Positions 22,270-33,564 are shown, counted from the first letter of the stretch. The stretch is DNA of 64,000 nucleotides from Phyllostachys edulis (GCA_036346405.1 CM070559.1:36245889-36309888); one strand, 5' to 3'. The notes: generated from the letters alone by a model not told the origin. A program made the numbers and translations.

Positions 22270-22560
22270 GGCTTGTAGATTTGTTTAACCTTGTAACTAC
22301 TGTGTTATATAAAGAGATGGGAACCCACCGAGGTTCATTGCGGCGCACTTTGCAATTTTACATTATCTGCTTGACACAAACTGGGCATTGCGCACGCCAC
22401 CAGTACAACGTTTGGTGCGCTTAGCTATCTGTGCAAGCTCGTGAGCAGCGACATTCTGCTCTCTTTTGACATGCTTAACAGCAAACACTGGCAATCGCCA
22501 TGCAAACTCTAGCCCCTCCTGGAACCTGGATGATGAAACGAAGATCTGAACTAGCTCTGT
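22270..22560 (-). pseudogene. LINE-type RNase H C-terminus, minus strand
   Basis: The minus-strand translation reads FAVKHVKREQNVAAHELAQI followed by AKRTKRC. This is the last helix region of the plant RNase H-like domain (RVT_3, PF13456) found at the end of LINE ORF2 and in related host-like genes. A stop comes soon after, then sequence with a TATATAA word toward 22300. Only about 60 codons are legible. The matching N-terminal half lies next to it on the opposite strand. Confidence 0.6.
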
Positions 22561-22659
22561 TCAGAAGCATGACCCGGTAAAAGGACAGCAAACGGAAAAT
22601 GAGAAGGCTGAAAAAACTAAGATAACTTCAGCTGCTGGATGTTGTTCAGAAACGTAGAA

Positions 22660-22935
22660 TTGCCAGTGTCTTTTGGCAAATACCATCTCAAAGTTATGTG
22701 AAGATTAATGCGGATGGAGATTTTCTGAAGGTGGCACCACGACAGGTGAAGATGGAAATCATGGAATTAGTATGGTTGCACACGACAGTGATAGTAAGGT
22801 TGTCCTCTTTTTGTCGTGTCCCGCAGGTGGCAGAAGCGGAGGCGTGCCACTGGTCATTAGAGCTAGACACCGGAGACGGCCGGGTTGCTCCTCTGCCTGG
22901 CAAGCTACTGATGAGCAAGGATTCTAGATAGGCCA
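22660..22935 (+). pseudogene. LINE-type RNase H N-terminus, plus strand
   Basis: YVKINADGDF (about 22692) is the first strand of the RVT_3-type RNase H domain, with the catalytic Asp present. After a frameshift, GNHGISMVAHDSDSKVVL continues the domain, and AEAEACHWSLEL (about 22828) matches the conserved helix carrying the catalytic Glu. The domain then breaks off in a TAG at 22930. The rest is not found downstream in this orientation but appears reversed at 22270-22560. Confidence 0.65.
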
Positions 22936-24399
22936 AGCATCTAGAGCATTATCCATGAATGTAGAAGCAGCTGATTAGCGAAGTTCCTTTGTGGCGCTGG
23001 ATAAGAGATTAGGAGAGAACAAAGCACGGTACGTAGCTCGTGAGTTGGCTAGGTAAGTATGCACACGACTAGTTGGGTCATAAGTTTAGCAATAGATCCT
23101 GGTTTTGCTACGTTGTTGCTATGTATAGAATGTCGCCTCTCAATTCCTTTGCAGAAAAAACGAACTGTCGCATGTCTGTTTCTATGATGAGAAAATGCTG
23201 GCCTTTTGTAGTACTGTGGAAAGCCAATTAACTTCCGTTCCGAATGCTAATGATGATCGATAATCCACTAATTAGGATTGACACCGAGATGATGACCGTA
23301 ATTATCTTTATAATGGGCTAAACATTATTAAGTTTGTACCCAATGAACTACTCATAATGAATTATCTGAAAGACATTAATTTTATTCGTAGTTAACAGTG
23401 GTGTTTTCATGGTGAGATTTTAATTGAGCTAGTCGGCAAATTGACAAGTTTGCACTTGTGCCGACATGTAGAGAACTAACTCGAGCGAAGAACATGCACC
23501 AAGTACAAACCCATACAAACCTTCGGGAACATAAAAAAACAAATAGACAAGCTAGAGGCTACAGTGCAACTTTTCACAGAAAAAATAGTTCCTGAAATAA
23601 CTTGAGTTTTGCTACATTAGTGCCTACTCTAACACATTGAAAAACATAGCAATCCCATTTTAATTTTCAAGTCTATCACTAGTAGACGTAGGCTAGTAGC
23701 TTTCATGCCGTATAGAGAGGGAGGGAGACCCCAGCTGAAAGGCATTCTGAAATTTGACAAATTAAGGATATGACAAGAACCTGGAATAGTCACCAAGGGT
23801 ATGTCGACATGGACATGCATAAAATTGTCAAGAGTAATGCTTCTAGTAACGCCTTCGATCCACCCTTGAAAGAAAAAGGAAAAGCAAAGAAGAGAGAAAA
23901 GGATGTAACATTATGGAGAAATTAACCTCTCAATTAACATGCATATAAACTCAAGCACACCTCTCTACATCTCCTAGTTTTATGTAGGTCTGTAGAGACA
24001 GGCCCCAGGGCTTCCATCGTTCTCTAATCAGGAATTAATCTCAGTAACTGTGGGACGGGGACGGCATGGCGCATGTAGTGAAGGCACGAGGCAGCGACGG
24101 ACGGGCTGGCGGATGTGAGCTATGGCACCTGTTGCTCCCGGCACCGGTCGCGGCGGTCGCTGTCGCGGCGTCGCATCGCATCACGTGCGCCGTGTTTCCC
24201 TCATGGTCCCTGCACGCGCGCCATTACTCCGAGCCGATGGCAACGCCGTGGATTGATGAAGCCATCAACCGGCCGGCTGGGAGATTTCAGAGATATATCA
24301 GGCCTGATAAAATGCACCTAGAAAGACCAGGCGATCGACCACTTGATTTTAAGCACTGCATGGCCATTATATGTGCAAGCGATCACTAAGCTAGATTTG
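22936..24399. other. About 1.5 kb without recognised gene; possible LINE 3' region or insert
   Basis: No domain was recognised. A GC-rich patch at 24060-24290 contains frames rich in Ala and Arg with no similarity that I know. It lies between an RNase H fragment and a LINE-like poly(A) tail, so it may be LINE 3' UTR with inserted material. Confidence 0.35.
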
Positions 24400-24732
24400 G
24401 AAGCCATGGATCAAGAAGTTGAAAACTGGGAGTGATTTTGATGGTAGTTAGTCCTGTTGCCGATCTGTTGAACCGGACCAAGAAGAAGTTAGTTTGGTAG
24501 TTGATCTAGTGGTAGCTAGTCATATTGCTTTTGCTATGCTGTGCTGCTGGCATTGTCTTTTTTGGAATGTAATCGTAGTATCCCAGCTCTTGTTTTGCTC
24601 AGGATTATAGCTGCTGGTTACTTTCCTTGCTTTTGCGTTTTCGTTTTCAGCTTGTTAGTGGAACTCATGTATTCCGGTTTCTGTTAATCTAAACAGGGGT
24701 GACTCGTTTACCCTTTTATCAAAAAAAAAAAA
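24400..24732 (+). mobile_element. LINE 3' tail with poly(A)
   Basis: A GT-rich 3' UTR-like tract (TTGCTTTTGCGTTTTCG, GGGGTGACTCGTTTACCC) ends in TTTTATC followed by a run of A at 24721-24732, the usual end of grass L1-type LINEs. Target duplications were not resolved. Confidence 0.55.
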
Positions 24733-25450
24733 CAAAGGATCAGACCCCACCATATGCACACACCAAGGTATTGTACCTATTCTTAGGGGTGGAATCAGCC
24801 ATGGGCTAAACCTATAAGTTGTTCTTGAACCGAGCTTGAATGCTTAATTATTTGTTAAGAGACTTTTTATGGATTTTAACACTGATAAAAATTTTAGATC
24901 TCAGACTATAGCCCACCCAAGATTACTGCACGTTATGGAAGAATACATGCCTGCACACTCCAAAATAAGCGACTCCAAAATAAGCGAGACCACTACTCTT
25001 TCGTTAGTTGGAACGTGCAACTAGCAACAAGACGGTTAGACGTACCTACGTGTGCAGCCGGCCAGCAAGCGTGATGCAGGATGCAGAGAAGCGGCAGTAG
25101 TCGTGTGGTGCATGCAGAATCGGAGCAGTGCATTAGTACCAAATCGCAAGTAGTTGCCATGTGTCTCGCTCAACACCGGGTGCATGTAGTCGTACCGGCC
25201 GTGGCTGCTGCATCTGCATGCGCCTAGGCCCCTGGCCGAGTACTCGAGCTTGTCTTTTTAAGGTAGAGTACTCGAGTTGAACCCCAGGCGTTGCGTAGGG
25301 CGAGGCTAGTCGAGGACTGGAGTCAGGTGGAGCAGTGGACCGCGAAGCACATGAGCGTGACCGAACTTGAGCCAATTGCTGCGTAGGATAGTTCGGTCGC
25401 TACCGGTAAATCGTCCTGTCTCGAAGGGTAAATAAGGGTCATTTTCTTTT
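24733..25450. other. No gene; minor repeat
   Basis: An 18-bp direct duplication around CTCCAAAATAAGCGA occurs at about 24959-24990. A TTAGGGGTGGAATC word at 24784 resembles a hAT MITE end, but no partner was seen. Nothing else recognised. Confidence 0.35.
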
Positions 25451-25455
25451 GGTAA

Positions 25456-25841
25456 TGTTGCAATTAGCCCATTCATTACTAAAATTCCAAAACATACAAA
25501 GTCTTCGATCAATGTGGTCACAGTTTAGATCAGTGTTGTCAAAGTCTTAGACCAAGAGTCTTAGGCTAGTGTGGTCGAAGTCTTAGACAAAGGGTCTTAG
25601 ACCAGTGTGGTCGAAACCATATACCAAGGTGGTTGAAGCGAAATAATGTGGTCGGATCTATAGACCAGTGTGGTCTAAATACACTGGTTGAAACTATAGA
25701 TCAGTGTGTAATCAGGATCTGATAAACACTGCTTAATTATCATTAATTAGTTTTGAATTAGCAATTACCAGTGGTTTAATATAAGCTTTATTATTTAGTT
25801 ACTAGAGAGTAATTGACTCGATCTCAAAAAGAGCTGGAGAT
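25456..25841 (+). repeat. Cop-B 5' LTR, 3' part deleted
   Basis: Matches the first part of 30466-31384 (CCCATTCATTAC, GTCTTAGACCAG, AATCAGGATCTGATAAACAC, GCTTTATTATT, GACTCGATCTCAAAAAGAG). Homology stops at the GAGATG of the gag start. About 450 bp present in the 3' LTR are missing. Confidence 0.85.
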
Positions 25842-27056
25842 GGCAGACAAGGGTCAAGTTTTGGCTCATGTCTTTGGAGGCTATGGTGGGTGATCCATCC
25901 ACAGTATCCAATTACGATTGAGCATACTATGCGGTTTGACACAGATAACAACACAGCCCTTGGATGCATACTGACCATTCTGGCAGATCAACTCTATGAT
26001 GTGCACATGGACTTCAAGTCCGTCACAGAGTTGTGGGATGCACTAGAGCACAAATATGCCGAGGCTGAGGCTGGTCATTGGCTCTATATGTGCGAGCAGA
26101 TCTTCGACTACTGCATGGATGATGCAAAGTCGATAGTTGCATCGGCTCATGAGCTTCAGCTGCTGGTCAGAGAAATTGTGCATTTGGGTTGCACTTTGCC
26201 TCCTAAGTTTGTGGCTGTGGGTATTGTTACCAAATTTCCTGTTTCATGGTGGGATTTTGCCACTGGCTTAAAGCACAAGAGGGAAGAGATATCTATTGAG
26301 GATCTCATTGCTGCCCTTGATGTGGAAGAAAATGCAAGAGCAAATGATGTACCAAGCACTTCCAGTCAAAACAATCAAATTAATGCAAATGTCATAGAGA
26401 AGAGATATGGCAAGAATAACAAAGGCTTTAAACCAAACAAGATAACTAGCTTTAAGAAGAAAACTGAGAAGAAGGATATGAGAAACATCACCTGCTTTGT
26501 ATGTGGGAAAAACGGTCATTTGGCGAAAGACTGTCATGTCCGCAAGAACAAGGATGGTGTACAACCAAAGAAAAAGGGTGTCAACGTGATCATAGGCGAG
26601 GCCCCAATAGAAGGGTATGGTAATTCACCTGTTGTATTTTTAGCATGTCAATCCACTGATTGGTGGGTCCATACTGGAGCTAATATTCACGTATGTTCTG
26701 ATATTTCATTGTTTTCTTCTTATTAGGCAGCTGGGGCTTCCTCTGTCCTAATGGGGAACGGGTCGCATGCTTCTGTTCTTAGTGTTGGCACGATGGATCT
26801 AAAGCTTACTTCAGGGAAGATTGTCCACTTGAAGAACATGCAGCATACGCCAACAATAAACAAGAACCTCGTTACTGGTTCTCTCCTATGCAGGGATGGT
26901 TATAAACTAGTATTTGAGTTAAATAAAATTGTAATATCTAAGTTTGGTAACTTTGTTGGTAAAGGCTATGAGAGCAGAAGCTTGTTCCGCGTGAGTACTT
27001 TAGAGTATAATCTTAATGTTGCAACTGGTTTGAATAAATGTGAGGCCAATATATAG
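25840..27056 (+). pseudogene. Cop-B gag and protease
   Basis: ATG at 25840 follows the truncated LTR; a -1 shift near 25889 moves to the main frame. Gag is UBN2-type (VTELWDALEHKY, MCEQIFDYCMDD, VGIVTKFPVSWWDF) and has a complete CCHC zinc knuckle, CFVCGKNGHLAKDC (about 26495-26535), which would bind packaged RNA. The protease active site reads WWVHTGANIHVC (about 26660), with His where the family has Asp, so it is catalytically dead. In-frame TAG codons at 26724 (a Gln codon in relatives) and 27054 (Trp in relatives) interrupt an otherwise continuous frame. Confidence 0.85.
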
Positions 27057-27930
27057 CATTCTCATTTCTGTCATATTGGTTTTGATAGTATTGCTAGAAT
27101 GTTCAGATTAGATTTAATTCCAAAATGTGAAATTGTCAAAGGATCAAAGTGTCAAACTTGTGTGCAAGCAAAACAACCTCGAAAACCATTTAAGGGGTTA
27201 CAGGAGGAAAATAACTTGGCACCTTTAGATCTTGTCCATTCTGACTTGTGTGAGATGAATGGATTGTTGACCAAAGGAGGCAAAAGATATTTTCTAACTT
27301 TTATTGATGATGCATCGCGATATTGTTATGTGTATCTACTAAAAACAAAAGATGGAGCTTTAAATTATTTTAAAATTTATAAGGCCGATGTTGAGAACCA
27401 ACTAGAGAATAAAATAAAAGACTAATGTCTAATCGTGGAGGAGAGTATATCTCTCATGAATTCTCCCAATTCTGTTCTGAACATGGAATAGTCTATGAAG
27501 TTACACCACCATACTCACCTCAATCAAATGGGATGGCTAAGAGGAAAACCGGACACTAATAGTCTTGGTGAATGCCATGTTGGAGTGTCGGTATGCCTAA
27601 GATATGGTGGGGTAAGCTATTTTGACAGCAACTTTCGTTCTAAACAGAGTAATCACTAAAATGTGTGATATTACTCCGTATGATGGATGGAAGGGGGGAA
27701 AACCCAATGTTAATTTTCTGCAGACTTGGGGGTGTTTGGCAAAAGTGAATATACCATTGCAGAAAAAGAGAATACTTGGACCTAAAATAGTCGATTGTAT
27801 CTTGTTGGGATATGCTCATAATAGCATGACCTATAAATTTTTAGTAGTAAAATAAAAAACTCCTGAGATTATTGTTAACATAATAATGGAGTCGAGAGAC
27901 GCTTCATTTTTTTAGGATATTTATCCTATG
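27057..27930 (+). pseudogene. Cop-B GAG-pre-integrase and integrase
   Basis: The pre-integrase zinc-binding segment HSHFCHIGFDS ... KCQTCVQAKQ (27057-27180) keeps its HHCC pattern. In the core the first Asp is present (DLVHSDLCE, about 27240). A one-base deletion near 27420 shifts the frame. In the corrected frame the second Asp is Asn (MSNRGGEYI) and the Glu is Lys (NGMAKRKT, about 27535). Thus two of the three DDE residues are lost. The distal part (CDITPYDGWKGGKPNVN, LQTWGCLAKV) continues to about 27855 and then decays. Confidence 0.85.
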
Positions 27931-27959
27931 AGAACTGCAGGCAGTACTTCTTGAACTGA

Positions 27960-29913
27960 GGATAATCAAACTATGAGTAATAGTAATTTTGAACCTACCA
28001 CTATATCTGAACCAATATGTGATATACCACCAATCTATGAAATTTCTGAGGAAGATAACAATTTAGTCGAAGTGGCTCCTCGCAGGAGCAAGTGACAAAG
28101 AGTTGAGAAAACTTTTGGCGAAGACTTTATTGTATATCTTATGGATGATGTGCCAAACACTCTTTCAGAGGCTTATGCATTACCTGATGCTGAGTATTGG
28201 AAAGAGGCAGTCCATAGCGAGATGGATTCCATCGTGGCTAACGGGACTTGGGAAATCACTAATCGTCCTAGCGGATGCAAACCTGTTGGATGCAAGTGGA
28301 TCTTTCAAAATAAAATGAGACCTGACGGTACTATTGATAAGTACAAGGCAAGACTTGTGTCCAAGAGTTATACCCAGAAAGAAAGTGAGGATTATTTTGA
28401 TACTTACTCTCTTGTTGCCAGATTGACCATCATTCGAGTGCTCATTGCATTAGCTTCTTCCCATAGTCTACACATCCATCAAATGGATGTAAAGACGGCT
28501 TTCCTTAATGGAGAGTTGGAGGAAGAAATCTATATGGAGCAACCATATGGTTTTGTGATTTCTGGACAAGAAAATAAGGTATGCAAATTAATCAAATCCT
28601 TGTATGGCCTAAAGTAAGCACCAAAACAATGGCACGAGAAGTTTGATAAAACTTTAACTTCTGTTGGCTTTTTTGTGAATGAGGCAAATAAGTGTGTGTA
28701 TTATCGTTATGTTGGGGGTCAAGGAGTGATTTTGTGTTTGTGTGTTGATGACATACTTATCTTTGGGACTAATACTGCTGTTACTGTTGAGGTCAAATCT
28801 TTCTTATCAAGATGCTTTGATATGAAAAACCTAGGAGAGGTAGATGTTATTCTTAATATTAAATTTATAAAAATGAGGATAGGATCAATTTAAACCAATC
28901 TCATTATGCTGAGAAAATCTTGAGTCGTCTTGGTTTTGAGAACTACAAGATTTCCCCAACTCCTTATGATGCTAGTGTTAACCTTCGAAAGAATCAAGGA
29001 TAAGCAAAGATCAATTAAGATATTCACAAATTATTGGGTCCCTTATGTTTCTATCTGGTGCCACAAGACCCGATATATCATTTGTTGTGAGCAAATTACC
29101 CGATATATTGTTTGCTGTGAGCAAATTAAGTCGGTTTACTTCCAACCCAAGAGATGATTACTGGGAGGCACAACATCATATGGAATTCACTATACTGGGT
29201 ATCCATCTGTATTAGGAGGATATAGTGATTCAAATTAGACTCTGATGCAGATGAGATCAAAACTACAAGTGGTTATGTCTTTACCCTTGCAGGTGTTGCA
29301 GTTTTATGGAGGTTGTGTAAATAGACCATATTGACGAGGTCAACCATGGAAGCAGAACTTGTAGCACTAGACACAGCTACTGTTGACACTGAATGGCTTA
29401 GAGAGCTTCTGTTGGACTTGCCACTGGTTGAGAAACCAATACCGGCAATCCTAATGTACTGTGATCAAAACTACAAGTGGTTATGTCTTTACCCTTGCAG
29501 GTGCTGCAGTTTCATGGAGGTTGTGTAAACAGACCATATTGATGGGGTCAACCATGGAAGCAGAACTTGTAGCACTAGACACAGCTACTGTTGACACTGA
29601 ATGGCTTAGAGAGCTTATGTTGGACTTGCCACTGGTTGAGAAACCAATACCGGCAATTCTAATGTACTGTGATAACCAAACAGTATCGATTAAGGTTACA
29701 AGTACTAAGGATAACATGAAGCCCTCCAGACTTGTGAAATGTAGGCTTAAATCTATCAGAAAATTGATGAACTCCAGAGTGATTACTGTGAATTATATAT
29801 GTCCTGAGAAAAATCTGGCAGACCCTTTCACAAAGGGGCTAGCACGGAAGGTGATTTCCGTAGCGTCTATGGACATGGGAATGAGGCCCATTGGAGTTAC
29901 AACTCAACAATAA
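27960..29913 (+). pseudogene. Cop-B reverse transcriptase and RNase H
   Basis: RT starts near 28140 with EAYALPDAEYWKEAVHSEMD, then KPVGCKWIF, VKTAFLNGELEEEIYMEQP (catalytic Asp of motif A present), KLIKSLYGLK and a TAA at 28615 where relatives read Gln. LCLCVDDILIFGT (about 28735) retains the paired Asp with Cys for Tyr. Later stops and shifts break 28890-29250. RNase H is represented by SGYVFTLAG, GSTMEAELVALDTA and KNLADPFTKGLARK, ending at 29913. A 208-bp tandem duplication lies in it. Confidence 0.85.
29255..29670 (+). repeat. 208-bp tandem duplication in Cop-B RNase H
   Basis: 29255-29462 and 29463-29670 begin GATCAAAACTACAAGTGG and run through ACTGGTTGAGAAACC to AATGTACTGT. They differ at roughly eight positions by eye. 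Because 208 is not a multiple of three, the duplication shifts the reading frame. It duplicates the catalytic Glu helix of RNase H. Confidence 0.95.
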
Positions 29914-30465
29914 TTCATACCTTCTTGATCGGAGATGCCGTGACTTAGGTAATAGGAAAAACAAGTTGATATTTGAACAAGAGTACATTTTAATTAAAAA
30001 AAATGTACCCGTGTCCTAATAGACAAAATACTCTTAACTGTATGGAAGGATGGCTTAAAGCATTAATCTATCCTAGTGTTCAATGAGGGAAAAAGGTATT
30101 AGCCTATAGGATACCTAATATGAATACACCTACTTGAGCTTAACTGTGAGGTCGCAGTTCACGAGAATAGAGCATACTCTAGAAAGCTCATGAGCATATA
30201 AGGGAGCATGACCAAATAATGCTTCGTTTAGACTTGGTTCTTTGACAGCCTAGTATCAGTTGAGATTTCAAGTGAAATCTAATCACGAAAGACTGTGAAT
30301 TCAAGGCATAGTCCATTCATCAGTTGTGAGAAGATGAATCTTGTTATTCTAGGTGCAAGTTCAACTCGTACGAGACTTACATAGAAAGACTGGTATATTA
30401 ACAACTTTTTAGTACAATAATCTTCATCATCCTTTTTACTGCTTGCCTTGGAATTGGTGGGGGAT
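29914..30465 (+). other. Cop-B 3' untranslated region and polypurine tract
   Basis: Non-coding; ends in GGTGGGGGA immediately before the 3' LTR. No other feature. Confidence 0.6.
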
Positions 30466-31384
30466 TGTTGGAATTGGGCTCATATGTGTAAAGGCTCATT
30501 CATTCCTAAAATTCCAAAGCATGTAAAGTCTTAGACCAGTGTAGTCGAGGTCTTAGACCAGTGTGGTCGAAAAGTCTTAGACCAGTGTGGTCGAAAAGTC
30601 TTAGACCAGTGTAGTCGAAGTCTTAGACCAGTGTGGTCGAAAAGTCTTAGACGAGGGTGGTCGAAGTTTTAGACCAGTGTGGTCGAAGCCATAGACCAAG
30701 GTGGTCGAAGCAAAATAATGTGATTAGATCCATAGACCAGTGTGGTCTAAATACACTGGTTGAAGCTGTAAACCAGTGGTCGAAGCTGTAGACCAGTGTG
30801 TAATCAGGATATGATAAACACTGCTTAATTACCATTAATTAGTTTTGAATTAGCAGTTACCAGTAGTTTAATATGAGCTTTATTATTCAGTTACAAGAGA
30901 GTAACTGACTCGACCTCAAAATGAGTTGGAGACGTCCAGACCACAGACAGATTCAAAAATATTTCCATTATTCCATTTTCCTTACAGTTCTTATGTGTTG
31001 AAGCGTTGTGCTATCAAACTAAAGTCGTCCTTTCTCGGCGTGCACCGAGAAGGAGGGTAAGCGGATATCTCCAAACCATTGTCGTAGAGTTCACCTACAC
31101 GGCGCGGCAATAAGGTTTCTGGGCAACGCATCTGCGCGACCACTCGCTGTGCTACATCATCTACGACCTGCACAGCTTTGAGATTGCGCTACTTCTTGTT
31201 CTTCATCGAACCCGACTGTAAGTTGGTCGTAAGACCACTCTATTCTATATTAGTCCTATTTTTGTGTATTTTTAGAAGTGCAATGAGTTGCCTGCGGTTG
31301 ATATCCTTTTATGCATCTCTAGTTGTTTGTGATATTTGTCTTGTACTAAAATCTGGAATTAAAATATTGTCCACATTTCCAACA
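30466..31384 (+). repeat. Cop-B 3' LTR
   Basis: 919 bp, TGTTGGAATTGGGC to CATTTCCAACA. It contains a minisatellite (30522-30795) and a GTCGTCCTTTCTCGGCGTG ... GTAAGTTGGTCGTAAG region (31022-31235) absent from the truncated 5' copy. Followed directly by the GGTAA target repeat. Confidence 0.9.
30522..30795 (+). repeat. Minisatellite of GTCTTAGACCAGTGTGGTCG units
   Basis: About eight to ten degenerate copies of a 22-26-bp unit around the imperfect palindrome GACCAGTGTGGTC. The 5' LTR (25500-25700) has fewer and more diverged copies, so the array length varies between the two LTRs of one element. Confidence 0.85.
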
Positions 31385-31389
31385 GGTAA

Positions 31390-31887
31390 AAGATAGCTTT
31401 TGGTTAGATAGGAATAGCATTGCAATCGTTTTCAACAAGGTGGGCAATACCCAGCAAGGGTCTGTTCATTTCATGAAAATGTTGCAAGGATTCTATAGAA
31501 AATGACTAGGTTCTTAAAAGATCATAGCAAAATTCCCCATTTCAGAACTCAACCTATTGCTTAGTGACAAAGGATTCATACTAGATGCCATCTTTTCATC
31601 TCCCTTGTCTCGGGTCTGGATCCTCTGTAGTACTGCAGAGTAGCACTACATGTGCAATAATATAATTCTGATACAGTGAAAACTGCATGATACTGTAGCA
31701 TTTTCACTGCAGCATAGTGCCCCCGGTTTTACTGTGCAATAGAAATTGTACTGTGACACAGATATCTAGCACTTGATATGTTGAATTTCGATTAGACGGA
31801 TTAGAGATGCTCCTAAGTAGAGTACAGTTAATCTCTGCGTTTAGATGTTCAATGCAGAGGATCCGATTCCCCTTCCGCTCTGACGCA
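31390..31887. other. No gene recognised
   Basis: Flanking DNA of the Cop-B insertion site. A stretch at 31640-31740 with repeated ACTGTAGCA and TTTTCACTG words looks like old repeat debris. Confidence 0.4.
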
Positions 31888-32014
31888 TAAGGGTATCTTC
31901 AATAGTGGCCACCACATCCGTCTCTTAGCTGTCATGTCACTCAAAAGTCTAGTTGAAGGAGAGAGGATATGAAGAGAGAGAATGTGTCATCTCTTATATA
32001 AGAGACAAGCTGGG
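31888..32014. mobile_element. Half of a Tourist/PIF-type MITE
   Basis: TAA (31888-31890) followed by GGGTATCTTCAATAGTGGCC resembles a Tourist terminus with its 3-bp TWA target site. A TATATAAGAGAC stretch follows. It is cut at 32014 by the Tat-2 LTR. The other half was not found, since the right end of Tat-2 is lost. Confidence 0.5.
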
Positions 32015-32750
32015 TGACGAGCATCTAATAATCCTCATTTATTTATTTATCTGTAATTATTATTATAGATATTAATATTTCCATATTGATCTTAAGTATA
32101 CCCCTTAAATATTTATATGGGAGAGGCCAAGTTGTCTGGTCAGAAACCACCACATGGTCGTATGTCTTTCTACGACCATGGTATAGTCGTAAGTTTCTCT
32201 ACGACTATCGTGTAGTCATAAGATCTTCTACGACTCGCTCGGCTTCGACCAGCGTAGCTTCGACAAATCTGTTGATAAGGCTTGCTGACCTATGGGCCTA
32301 ACCAGTTTTGGAGTATTATGCACTGTGTTTAACACATGGTTTATTTAATATACATTGTTACTCTCTGTGAGTAACCGCATGAATCACTTCTGTTGATGAC
32401 AACAACCGCTTGACAACGTGGGGGTGCCACGTCCTTAACGACAACTGTCATCAAGCGGTTCATCATTTGGAACGTTGATGAGCCTCTTCACTTGGAGAAA
32501 CTGTCACTCCTTCATATACTATATAAAGGCTGAAGTCAGAAGACACAAGGATGGATCGATCAGGAGCACAAGACATTAGGCATTAGTCTTCCTCTTGATT
32601 GTAATCATCATACTCAATACAATCACACGGTAGTAGGGTTTTTATTCTTCCCGGAGAAGACTTGAACCTGTATAAAATCCCTATGTCATCTGTGTAGCTT
32701 TAGTCTAGGAGACCCCTCGAATCAAACAATCATACGTAAGATCACCGACA
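32015..32750 (+). mobile_element. 5' LTR of Tat-2
   Basis: 736 bp, TGACGAGCATCTAATAATCC to GATCACCGACA. Matches Tat-3 57718-58531 and the complement of Tat-1 1-697. TATA box TATATAAAG at 32520-32528. TGGTCGTA/ACGACCA words recur at 32150-32260. Confidence 0.85.
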
Positions 32751-32770
32751 ATTTGCGCCGACCGTGGGGA
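32751..32770 (+). promoter_or_regulatory. Tat-2 primer binding site
   Basis: ATTTGCGCCGACCGTGGGGA directly follows the CA end of the LTR; the Tat-3 equivalent is GTTGGCGCCATCCGTGGGGA (58532-58551). The TTGGCGCC core is the usual tRNA primer site of grass gypsy elements. Tat-2 carries a G-to-T type change in it. Confidence 0.7.
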
Positions 32771-32819
32771 TTCTCCGGTGATTCCTTGTCAACAAATTCT
32801 CTTTTTTCCTAATGCTTCT

Positions 32820-33560
32820 ATGGCAGGAGATTGGAACGAGGAGAATTGGTTCAACTTGGCCGACTACGCGGACATCAACATGGATGCCAGTTTCGACTAC
32901 GAGCCGAGTATCATTTCATCTGATGGTAATGTCGCCTCCAGAGATCATTTGCAAGATCCAGGAGACCCTGCCACCGATGAAGTTGGGGAGGGATCCTTTT
33001 TCCCCACAACAATACATCCAACTGAGGGACTAGTTTCCTCAGAGGGTAAGAGTCCATCCGACCACAATCAGAACTGCACCAAGGCAGGCTCACAGCATGA
33101 CGAGGGTTCTCCCTCCGAATGTTCAAGTCCGCCTGAAGCAGTCCGACCTAGCGAGGCAAGTTCTGGAAGCCATCATTCCGGGACTCCGCCAGCATCTGGT
33201 GGTCGTAACTCTACGGTTACCCCCCGCAAAAGATATGGGGGAGCACCTTGTTCCTACGAGTTCGACCACATGTTCGCAGAGCTCACCTGCGGATATAGAT
33301 GGTTAGAACCTGGAGTTCCCCTTCTTGGAGAGGTTTACTCCAAGTCACCACACGATGTCATTTGACCACTCTTAAAGTCAAGAGGCCTCAAGCGCAAGTG
33401 GAGACCATATACAAGAGGTCTTTGCTCTTTCCTCATATCACGATCTCTCGCCTAGAAGCAGACCTGATGATGCTCCCCGCCAATCACACCCTATGACCCC
33501 TCGTGGCAACGATGAGAATGCCTCCAGCAATGAACGGGATCAGCACTCCGATTTTGGACT
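32820..33560 (+). pseudogene. Tat-2 gag N-terminal region
   Basis: ATG 32820 gives MAGDWNEENWFNLADY, nearly the same as Tat-3 (MAGEWNKENWFDLAYY at 58613). An acidic, Ser/Pro-rich stretch without a catalytic domain follows (EGSFFPTTIHPTEGL, EGSPSECSSPPEAVRPSEAS). The frame stops at 33363. Homology with Tat-3 continues in other frames to about 33560 (AATGCCTCCAGCAATGAACG versus AACGCCTCTGGTGATGAATG), where an R-family segment begins. The start is chosen because both copies share it and it follows the LTR by 70-80 bp. Confidence 0.65.
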
Positions 33561-33564
33561 TTTC

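Larger units (their letters stand above)
25456..31384 (+). mobile_element. Cop-B, Ty1/copia retrotransposon with perfect TSD
   Basis: Begins TGTTGCAATTAGCCCATTC (25456) and ends CATTTCCAACA (31384), flanked on both sides by GGTAA (25451-25455 and 31385-31389). Internal order is gag, protease, integrase, RT, RNase H on the plus strand. A polypurine tract GGTGGGGGA (30456-30464) precedes the 3' LTR. The 5' LTR is cut off after about 386 bp and runs straight into gag codons, so U5 and the primer binding site are deleted. The element cannot replicate. Confidence 0.9.

Noticed and set aside
24060..24390. GC-rich frame of 107 codons as a possible host exon
   Set aside because: No recognisable domain, no splice context or promoter, and it lies in a LINE-like region; not enough support.
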